Shown here piece by piece: positions 54,237 to 62,384 of a stretch of DNA of 64,000 nt. The notes under the pieces are model-generated. The model had not been told where the DNA came from, searched no databases, and saw only the letters and a program-made list of their open reading frames with translations. Numbering within the stretch: the stretch's first letter is position 1; each line of letters starts with the position of its first letter. The stretch is from Protopterus annectens (taxonomy: Eukaryota; Chordata; Ceratodontiformes; Protopteridae): NCBI RefSeq assembly GCF_019279795.1, contig NC_056750.1:700621721-700685720 (forward strand), read 5' to 3'. Both the position numbers and the translations under genes were made by a program.

Positions 54237-54529
54237 GTATAGATAGATAGGTAGATAATGAACTCTAATTGTATGTGGTGTAGCAGACAAGGATGACGTA
54301 AATGTTTTGTGGCAGCATAAGAAGTGCTTGGCAGAAAACAAGAGCAGGATAACTGGATACTCTGGTTCTGCTACTGTTGCTCAGTGTTAGTTCCTGGAAG
54401 ACAGTTGGAACACAGCATTAAAGTTGTTTAACTTACAAAAGAGAGTAAATAATATTTCAGGTTACATATCAGTGCATGGAAAGCATGGTCTGAAGACATT
54501 AAGAAAGATTTTAAGTGCTAACAGACTAT

Positions 54530-54685
54530 GTTATGTAGTCCTATCTCGCCTACATTCTTGCCGTGGGTTCGGAGCCGAATATTGGCTCCGACTCGGCTGT
54601 TTTACTAGCTCGAAGTCTCTCATTGGCTGGGCCAAGTGGGTATCCCATGGTGCACTCCTCCACATCCCCAGATCTCGTTTGCCGC
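54530..54685. repeat. DIRS 5 terminal inverted repeat, left
   Basis: TTATGTAGTCCTATCTCGCC, GTGGGTTCGGAGCCGAATAT and GGGCCAAGTGGGTATCCCAT here are mirrored at 61888-62040 with few mismatches. Confidence 0.9.
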
Positions 54686-55087
54686 TTGTGTAGCTCGGAT
54701 GTGGTCTCGCTTGGCTGTGGCTAAGTACCCTCTTTTTTGCTATTTCTCTTAGAGAAATTTAATATTTCATACCCAAAAGCTATTTTAATAGCTATTTCTT
54801 GTTGCTGTTGCTGTGTTTGAGTGTGGTAGTTGTGTTTTTTTTGGTATCCCTATCTATTCCAGCGGGCTAGGCCAGTTTTAGTTAGAGGACCTAGTCCTCA
54901 CCTCTGTTGTTAAATAACTCTTAGTGTGATTGGGTTTGTCCCTGTGTGTCCCCTTAGAAGAACCGTTTCAGTTAGAGGTTCTTAGACTGTGTCGAGTAGA
55001 GTTTTTTCTGGTGTATCTACTTTGTGTGTTGTTCCCGCCCTTTTTGTGTTTTGTGTCTAGGTGGTTTCACTTAGCGCTAGTAATAAG

Positions 55088-57390
55088 ATGTCTAAGGATC
55101 AGAAGGAGCATAAGCCTTCTGGCTTTAAAAAATGTTCCAAGTGTGGATATAAGATGTCCATCACGGATGGACACACTGTGTGTGTTTACTGCCTTGGAGC
55201 CATCCATTTACAGGAGTCGTGTAGCTTCTGCCACGCGTTCAGTCCTAGGGTGCTCCAGGAGAGAAAAAAATAAATTAATATTGAAGGGACTTCTAAAACC
55301 GTTTTTTGAGGAAGCTATAGACTCGGCTTCCAGTACTCAGTCAAAATCCAAAGCTTCCAAGGCTAAGAAAAGGTCTCTGTCTGTCTCTTCGGAGCGTCTG
55401 GAGAAGATTACTGTATTGGACTCTACTTCCTCGGCTCCACTGACCTCGGGGCCGCAGGAGGTATCTGTGTTAACTGAATCGGCGTTGGTTCCTATCATTC
55501 TTGAACCCATTCGGAGCCGGTCGCCCAGTGTGAGGCATGGTTCACCTGACAAGAGATCCCAATCTCCATCGCTCTCCTCCAAATCCTCCAGGCTTTCTGA
55601 TTTGGATGTTGATAGGGTGGTGTAGAGGCTCCTGCAGTCGCCGGTGTTGGCTAAATTGTTCTCGGCTCCGGAGCCAGTTCCTGGGACCGTTTCGATGATT
55701 CCTCCTCCGAGCACATCCTTGTCGTCATAGCTGGTATGCTCCGCTCCGAGTGATGTTCCTACGCTGGCTCCGAAACCCCTTCAGGGTCTATCGGTGCCGA
55801 CCTCTGCTCCGACCATGTCTGTTCCGTCCACAGGGTTTGGGACTCGGGTCTCTTCGGTCAGGCCCGAGAGGGATACTTCGGGACATCTGTCGGTTCCGAG
55901 TTTCCCACTTGGTGCATCGGCTCGTGGGACCCCGGTCCCGGTCGTGGCCTCGGAGGCCGGCCGGTCCTCGGACTCGGGGGGACTGGCCTTCGAGACCATG
56001 CGGAGCGCACTGGCCAGGTCGTGAGCTACATCAACCAGGTCAGTCATTCTGTCCCCCACCACCCCGGCGAGAGCCTCTGACACTCACCTATCCATGGACA
56101 TTAGAGTGCCAGGCCCTAAGTATACCCACGAGAGGTCCCCAACTTTCTGAGGGTCTCCCAGAGTTCGTGCCTGAGGAGCCTCCTAGAAAGAAATTGTGCA
56201 AGAGGAAGCACATAAACTCCCAGGATGAGTCTCTCACCTCGGATACTGACTTCGAGGAATCGGAGGGGTCCCCCAAGTCATTCCTTCTCTGATATCCTTG
56301 AGATACTGAAACAAAGAGGTGACTGGCCTTCCAAAGCTCCTTCCGAGGAGGAGTCAGTATTCCTTAAGGCTTTTGGCACTCAACCCTCTGCCTCCTGGGT
56401 GTCTCCACCCTTCGAGGAACTTCTTGACATCATTTGTCGAAGAGTGTGGGAAAACCCCGATTCTGTGGAGCCCGTGCCCAGGCATCCCAACAAATTTCTT
56501 TCTGCCCCCCCAGGGCAAAGAGTTTCTGTCAAAAGGAGTCCCTGTAGATGCCATGGTGGTGGCGGCAGCCACCCAGAAAGAAGTAGCAGAGTCTTCTTCA
56601 TCTGTCCATCCTCCTAACAAGGAGTTTAGGATCATGGATCGGTATGGGAAGCGTACCCTATCTTCAGCAACCTTCACTCTACGGTCGCTGAATTATCTGT
56701 CTCACTTCACTTGGCTCCAGGGAGATCTCCTCAAAGAGTTGGGAGATACTCTTGCGGGTAACATACCTGAGGCGGTGGCTCAGACGGTTAACGCCCAGGT
56801 CTCTACCCTCAACTCCATTGCTAACTCGTCCATGCGGCTCATTTCGTATGCAGCCGAGGGAGCAAGTAGGGCAGCAAGCTCAGGGGTCGGCCTCAGAAGG
56901 CAAGCCTGGCTCCGCCTGTGTCACTTTGCGGAGGCCTTCAAGTCTTCCTTCACTGACGCCCCTTTTGACGGTTCCTCCTTGTTTGGGACCAAAGTGAAAG
57001 ACACCCTCACCGGGTGCGAGCAAGAGGGAAAGGCCCTGTCTGCCGTAGGGGTCCGTTTTTCCCTTCCCTCTAGACCTTATCCCCAAGGCCAAGTGGGGGG
57101 GGTAAGATGTGGTTCAAGAAATCATAGAGGTTTTTTCCTGCCGCACAAGGCGAACCCTCCCTCCAGAGGCAGGGGAGGGGGGGTTATTCAGGGCGACATC
57201 GCCCCAGAGGCAGAGGGGGCCCCCGCAACTCGGGAGACTGCGACTCCTTCCGTGGCTCTCCATACTCTCGTTCCTGAGGGTGCGCCCGACTGTGCTTATC
57301 CGGAGCCAGTCGGGGGTCGAATTTCCTTATACCCGGAAGCCTGGGAGTGCATTACCCAGGACCGATGGGTATTACGGATAATTTCCGGAG
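55088..57390 (+). pseudogene. DIRS 5 gag-like protein
   Basis: The start ATG is at 55088 (MSKDQKEHKPSG). FKKCSKCGYKMSITDGHTVC then CLGAIHLQESCSFCHAF gives paired CxxC and CxxC...H cysteines, the zinc-binding N-terminus typical of DIRS gag. An A7 run near 55265 shifts the frame, and a serine-rich basic region (55270-55620) ends at a stop. The remainder is split among several frames to 56319-57704. That last part contains a conserved helical region with TDAPFDGSSLFGTKVKD, then a glycine-rich end, then RT. At least three disruptions are present. Confidence 0.75.
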
Positions 57391-58065
57391 GTTACCTCAT
57401 TCCATTCTCTACAGTACCCGCCAATCAGGAAAATCCCAGACATTCCATCCAGTCAAAGGGATCAAGCAGCCTCAGAGGTCTCCCAGCTGCTAGAAAAAGG
57501 AGCCATCCAATGTGTCCCCTCAGACCAAATCGGATTAGGGACTTACTCAAGCTTCTTTTTGGTGCCGAAAAGAACAGGGGACCTGAGACCCATACTCGAT
57601 CTCAGTCAACTCAACAATCACGTACACGAGTCCAAGTTCCATATGGTCACACTACAATCAGTTCTCCCATTGTTGAGAGAGGAGGTATGGATGTGCTCCA
57701 TTGACCTCAAGGATGCGTACTACCATGTCAAAATGGACAAAGCATCCAGGAGTCACCTACACTTCCGGCTGGGAGCCAGTCACTTCCAGTTTCGAGCCCT
57801 GCCCTTTGGTCTCGCCACAGCCCCCAGGGTGTTCACCAAATGTATGGCGGTGGTGACGGCTCACTTGAGACGTCAGGGATTCCAGGTGTTTTTGTACCTG
57901 GACGACTGTCTCCGTAACGCCCCCACCAGGCATCAACTAGTTCAAACCAGGGACACTACCATCAATCTATGTCACCAGCTGGGCATAACAATAAATTGGG
58001 AAAAATCTGCCTTATTGCCCTCGCAGTGTGTCGCCTTTATAGGAGCAGATTTAGACACCATTTGA
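57310..58065 (+). pseudogene. DIRS 5 reverse transcriptase
   Basis: The lead-in WECITQDRWVLRIISGGYLI sits at the end of the 461-codon frame that closes at 57704. In a second frame (57559-58065) come LVPKRTGDLRPILDLSQLNN-type text, CSIDLKDAYYHVKM (first Asp), FRALPFGLATAPRVFTK and VFLYLDDCL, the LDD catalytic box usual in DIRS elements. LGITINWEKSALLPSQCVAF closes the domain. All RT catalytic residues are intact in this frame, which makes it the best-preserved RT in the window. A stop at 58063 precedes the connection. Confidence 0.9.
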
Positions 58066-59170
58066 ATGCGAGCATTCTTACCACAAGAAAGGATCACAGT
58101 ATTACAACAACAAATACACATGATGATGCCCCTGAGACAAGTGAAGGAAAGACTGGTTCTCCAACTCCTAGGGACCATGGCAGCAACTATCATGTTGGTC
58201 CCTCTAGCGAGATTACACATGAGACTTCTTCAATGGCTCCTCTTTGTTCAATGGTCTCTCCAAAGACTTCCACTATCTCATCCCATCTTACTCACAGACA
58301 GGTGCAAGCAGGACCTCCGTTGGGGGCTGTGCACCAACAATTTGAACGGGGGAAAGCCCTTCGTTCCACCCATCCCTATTGCCACGGTGACCACGGACGC
58401 CTCCCAGATGGGCTGGGGGGTCATTATCTTGGCAGGACAGTCCAAGGCATGTGGCAGGAACACGAGATACATTTGCATATAAACGTCCTGGAGATGAGAG
58501 CAATGCTTCTTGCGTTGCAGGCACTTCAGAAGGTTCTTCCTCTAGGGACAATTGCGATACACTCAGACAACATGTCAGTAGTGTGGTATCTCAACAAGCA
58601 AGGGGGAACCCGGTCTTACCCTCTGTGCAGAGGGGCTATGCGGGTGTGGCATTGGGCAATAGCTTCCCAATGGTCACTGGTGGCAACGCACATTCCGGGG
58701 AAGTCCAACGTAATAGCGGACAGGCTAAGCAGAGCTATCCTGATGCCTTACGAGTGGTCCCTGAATCGCCTGGTTGCAGAGCGAATTTTCAGCAGATGGG
58801 GTCAGCCTTGCTGCAACCTTTTTGCCAGCCCTCTCAATGTGAAATGCAGCAAGTTCTTCACGCTGATCCCCCCACAGGGGGAAATCACCCAGGGATGCTC
58901 TGGTTCACGATTGGCCCTCCGGTCTGCTTTATGCTTTCCCTCCGTTTCCCCTGCTGTCAAGAGTGATTCAGAAAGCGCAATCCTTGGGAAGCAGAATGAT
59001 TCTGATTGCTCCACACTGGCCTCGTCAAGTCTGGTTCCCCTTTCTTCAACCATACATTGTAGACACTCCTTGGATTCTGGACCCTCAACCAGATTTACTG
59101 ACACGTCGGGGCAGTTCCACCCCTCTCTGATGACCCTCCGGTTGACAGCCTGGCTACTCCACTTCCATCA
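58066..59170 (+). pseudogene. DIRS 5 RNase H and following domain
   Basis: The frame at 58066-58482 begins with the RT-RNase H connection (LPQERITVLQQQIHMM) and ends with VTTDASQMGWGVIILAG (catalytic Asp). The continuation in another frame reads INVLEMRAMLLALQ (Glu), IAIHSDNMSVVWYLNKQGG (Asp) and ATHIPGKSNVIADRLSR (final Asp). CNLFASPLNVKCSKFF follows, then, frameshifted, ILIAPHWPRQVWFP. In some DIRS elements a methyltransferase-like region sits here; I cannot confirm that from the motifs. Two frameshifts are visible. Confidence 0.8.
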
Positions 59171-59741
59171 TTAGTCAGACATCATAATTTTTCACCGGAA
59201 GTGGTCTATATATTATCGTCCTCTCATAAACCATCCACTAGAAAGATTTATTCTAGTAAATGGAAAAGGTTCTCCATCTGGGCACATACTAGAGGCATTG
59301 ATCCTTACACAGCTCCAATAGATTCAGTTCTGGAGTTCTTGTGTATGCTTTTCTATCAGGGGTCCGCATCAGCCACCATCAAAGTTCAGCTGGCGGCGAT
59401 ATCTAATTTCCATGTAGCGAATGAACCTAGTCTCATGGCTCACAGACTATGCAAAGCATTCCTTAAAGGTACTCTGTTGCTTCGTCCCCCAGTGTCCAAA
59501 CCTATCATGCCCTGGGATCTCAGTTTTGTTCTACAAGCCCTTACTTTGCCACCATTTGAGCCTGCAGCTACATGTGAATTAAAATTCTTGACATGGAAAA
59601 CAGCATTCTTAACAGCAGTCACTTCAGTGAAGCGGGTTTTGGAAATTCAAGCCCTCTCCATCAAACCCCCATATTTAATCTTCCATAAAGATAGGGTCTC
59701 TCTCAGACCAAACCCCTCGTTCCTTCCTAAAGTGGCTTCAG

Positions 59742-59913
59742 TGAGACTTCTTCAATGGCTCCTCTTTGTTCAATGGTCTCTCCAAAGACTCCAACTATCT
59801 CATCCCATCTTACTCACGGACAGGTGCAAGCAGGACCTCCGTTGGTGGCTGTGCACTAACAATTTGAACGGGGGAAAGCCCTTCGTTCCACCCGTCCCTG
59901 TTGCCACGGTGAC
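59742..59913 (+). repeat. Duplicated RT/RNase H connection segment inside recombinase
   Basis: This 172-bp segment is a direct copy, with about ten differences, of 58220-58391. It sits between the PKVAS and MNQSIELP parts of the recombinase frame and extends that frame (ending VPVATVTVT) rather than stopping it. Confidence 0.9.
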
Positions 59914-60062
59914 GGTAACATGAATCAGTCCATTGAGTTGCCTGTTTTCTTCCCCCACTTTTCTAACAAGGCAGAATTTAGATTTCCAGAAAAAAGATAA
60001 AGCCAGCAACTGGATGGCTGTGAAAAAGTGGTTTATTAGTCGAACATTATTCAGACTTCAAT

Positions 60063-60111
60063 CTCACAGACCGGTTTCGGCATAGAGTTAGCTTAGCCTT
60101 CTTCAGTGTGA
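60063..60111 (-). ncRNA. Hammerhead ribozyme-like motif, left inverted arm
   Basis: This is the mirror copy of the motif at 61077-61124, with identical core and stems. Confidence 0.5.
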
Positions 60112-60420
60112 CAAAACAAAAAGAAGTCCTTTAATACAAAAATGTTAATTAGAAGCAAAAACCATTAGACATGATTGGTGAACTCATGAATAAATAAAAC
60201 ATTCAAAGATGTTCATTAAGTCCTGGATAAAAAAGAGCACCCAACTTAATCATCCATTTTTTCTCTTTAATATCTAATTTCTTATGCCAACCTGATTTTA
60301 CTGTATGATCACCTAAAATTTTATCTATAACAAAAAAATGAAACCTAGCTGTGGAGTGTTTTAATGTATGTTTATAAAGCGCATTACTGGATTTTTTACA
60401 TTTTATATCACTGAGATGCT

Positions 60421-60978
60421 CACATCAAGGGTACAAAGCCACCAATCTTTTTCAATCTGCATGTCGTTAATGATGCTGAGAAACTGTGTGGTATCCTGTG
60501 TCCTGGATCTGACCCATGAAAGTAGAGGTTTGAGATGTTTTGTCAAGTATTCCGACAAAGGATGTGTGCCTTGTGGCCATTGGAACAACTGTAAACATGT
60601 TTTAAAGACCAAAGAATTCTCAAGTAGCAACTGTAGCACTGTATATGATATAAAATTTTTTGCTAATTGCAATAGTGATTGGATAATTTATATGGCATGC
60701 TGCAGTTGCCGCTTTTTTATGTAGGACAAACATCGAGGCCATTCAAGTTACGTATCTCTGAGCATCTCAGTGATATAAAATGCAAAAAATCCAGTAATGC
60801 ACTTTATAAACATACATTAAAACACTCCACAGCTAGGTTTCATTTTTTTGTTATAGATAAAATTTTAGGTGATCATACAGTAAAATCAGGTTGGCATAAG
60901 AAATTAGATATTAAAGAGAAAAAATGGATAATTAAGTTGGGTGCTCTTTTTTATCCAGGACTTAATGAACATCTTTGA
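60421..60978 (+). pseudogene. PLE cysteine-rich linker and GIY-YIG endonuclease
   Basis: Within the frame at 60368-60724, YSDKGCVPCGHWNNCKHVLK is the conserved CX2C-x5-C linker of PLEs between RT and endonuclease, followed by YDIKFFANCNSDWIIYMACC (the GIY part is IIY). A frameshift near 60715 moves into the frame at 60679-60978 with LFYVGQTSRPFKLRISEHLS (YVG, catalytic Arg and the E/H helix). KKWIIKLGALFYPGLNEHL ends at a natural stop at 60978. The RT is absent. In active elements this domain nicks the target. Confidence 0.85.
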
Positions 60979-61076
60979 ATGTTTTATTTATTCATGAGTT
61001 CACCAATCATGTTTAAAGGTTTTTGCTTCTAATTAACATTTTTGTATTAAAGGACTTCTTTTTTCTTTTTGTTTGG

Positions 61077-61124
61077 TCACACTGAAGAAGGCTAAGCTAA
61101 CTCTATGCCGAAACCGGTCTGTGA
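61077..61124 (+). ncRNA. Hammerhead ribozyme-like motif, nested PLE
   Basis: Stem I is TCACA (61077-61081) with TGTGA (61120-61124), all paired. The core CTGAAGA lies at 61082-61088. GGC (61090-61092) pairs with GCC (61107-61109) across a 14-nt loop, and GAAA follows at 61110-61113. ACCGGT (113-118) is a perfectly self-complementary stem III, ending in GTC at 117-119, the preferred cleavage triplet. An extra A precedes stem II, as in the other PLE family. All conserved positions are present. Confidence 0.65.
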
Positions 61125-61666
61125 GATTGAAGTCTGAATAATGTTCGACTAATAAACCACTTTTTCACAGCCATCCAGTTGTTGGCTTTATCTTTTTTCT
61201 GGGAATCTCTTCTGGCCGTCCAATTTTCTCCATGCAGGGGACTGTTTTTTGCTAGAATTTAGATTTCTCCAATTGGATGTACATAGACAGTTACTCTTCT
61301 ATCTACGCCGGACAAAAGATATCCGGAAATCTGACCAACTCTTTTGTCTCCTTTTCAGAAAACTGAATGGGTTCTCCGGTATCCAAGGTCATGCTGTCTA
61401 GATGGATAGCTGGTTGTATCTCTTTCATCTATCAGGCAGGAGGTAAAAATCTGCCATTTCCAGTCAAGGCACATTCTACATCCACAGCCTATCAAGCTAG
61501 ATTGTCAATGGATGATATATGTGCTGCAGCTGCTTGGGCTTCTCGTCACACTTTTGTTTCTCATTACAAATTGGACATGGTCAGGTCTTCCTTTGGCTCC
61601 ACAGTTCTCAGGAGTATTTTCCTATGAGCCACCCAGGATGTAGGTGCTAGGGGCGCTGTCCCACAG

Positions 61667-61764
61667 GTAAGAATGTAGGCGAGATAGGACTACATAACAT
61701 CAAGAAGTTATGTGCTCACCATAACGTTTGATGTATGTAGTCCATCTCACCTCACATTCTTACC
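61667..61764. repeat. DIRS 5 internal complementary region
   Basis: GTAAGAATGTAGGCGAGATAGGACTACATAAC (key: GGCGAGATAGGACTACATAA) complements the left outer end. GATGTATGTAGTCCATCTCACCTCACATTCTTAC (key: TGTAGTCCATCTCACC) complements the right outer end. Both edges lie next to each other, just past the recombinase, as required for circle formation in DIRS replication. Confidence 0.85.
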
Positions 61765-61887
61765 TACCCTCCCACCTTCCCCCTTCCTGGAGGATTTGGA
61801 GGTTAGGTTGCCATCTACAGAATCCCTTTGATTAGTTTATTCCTTATATGGATGTGATGTGTGTATGGAGTACAAATGATTTTCGCA

Positions 61888-62072
61888 GCAAACTAGATCT
61901 GGGGATGTGGAGCAGTGCACCATGGGATACCCACTTGGCCCAGCCAATGAGAGACTTTGAGCTAGTAAAATCGTCCGAGTCGGAGCCGATATTCAGCTCC
62001 GAACCCACGGGTAAGAATGTGAGGCGAGATGGACTACATACATCGAACTTTATGGTGAGTACATAACTTCTT
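61888..62072. repeat. DIRS 5 terminal inverted repeat, right
   Basis: It mirrors 54530-54685. Its outermost 30 bp (TATGGTGAGTACATAACTTC) are absent from the left repeat but present in the internal complementary region. Confidence 0.85.
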
Positions 62073-62384
62073 ATTTTTTTTCAACAAATATCCTGTCTGA
62101 GATAGTAGCTGTGGAGCTTGTCCTTGAAATCCTGTCTGCCACATTACCACAAGAGCAAAAGCACTTAGGCTGTTTGTTCACTAAGAAGTTTAAAAGATCA
62201 TTAAGGGGTGGTAATGTACTCATAATAGTGAACCTAACTGTACTCCAAATGAAGCTGAATAAAGAATAAACTGAAGAAAGTGGTAGATTCTGTGAGTTTG
62301 AGAGATAGAGTGGGCAAATCATGGATGAGATTTAGAAGAACATGCAAAAGGATGGCCTGCACTTATTGTTTCAGGGCATTTTAT

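Larger units (their letters stand above)
59987..61253 (+). mobile_element. Penelope-like element nested in DIRS 5
   Basis: AGAATTTAGATTTC flanks the insertion at 59973-59986 and 61254-61267, a perfect 14-bp target duplication. The insert has inverted arms of about 440 bp (59987-60421 and 60760-61202) with high identity, around a 340-bp centre that holds part of the PLE endonuclease. Such foldback copies are known for PLEs. It post-dates DIRS 5. Its family differs from the PLE at 19-23 kb. Confidence 0.9.
59175..61627 (+). pseudogene. DIRS 5 tyrosine recombinase, interrupted twice
   Basis: The open frame from about 59168 has STRKIYSSKWKRFSIWAHTR (core-binding domain), SATIKVQLAAISNFH, LTWKTAFLTAVTSVKRVLEI (catalytic Arg box; SARR is usual, here SVKR) and PPYLIFHKDRVSLRP. 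At 59742-59913 a copy of 58220-58391 intrudes. The frame resumes with MNQSIELPVFFPHFSNK, then the PLE interrupts. The C-terminal part (61367-61627) reads KVMLSRWIAGCISFIYQAGG, KAHSTSTAYQARLS (the expected H-x-x-R has Ser for Arg) and RHTFVSHYKLDM with the candidate nucleophile. It would be inactive. Confidence 0.85.
54530..62072 (+). mobile_element. DIRS-type retrotransposon 5, near-complete, with nested PLE
   Basis: Inverted terminal repeats (54530-54685 and 61888-62072) bracket gag, RT, RNase H and tyrosine recombinase on the + strand, with an internal complementary region at 61667-61764. There is no target duplication, as expected of recombinase-mediated insertion. It is GC-richer than its surroundings. 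Frames are long but carry frameshifts. Removing the nested PLE (59987-61253) and one 14-bp duplicate leaves about 6.3 kb, a normal DIRS size. Confidence 0.9.

Noticed and set aside
55781..56677. Long minus-strand frames opposite DIRS 5 gag
   Set aside because: They are antisense shadows of a GC-rich gag region and have no recognisable domain.
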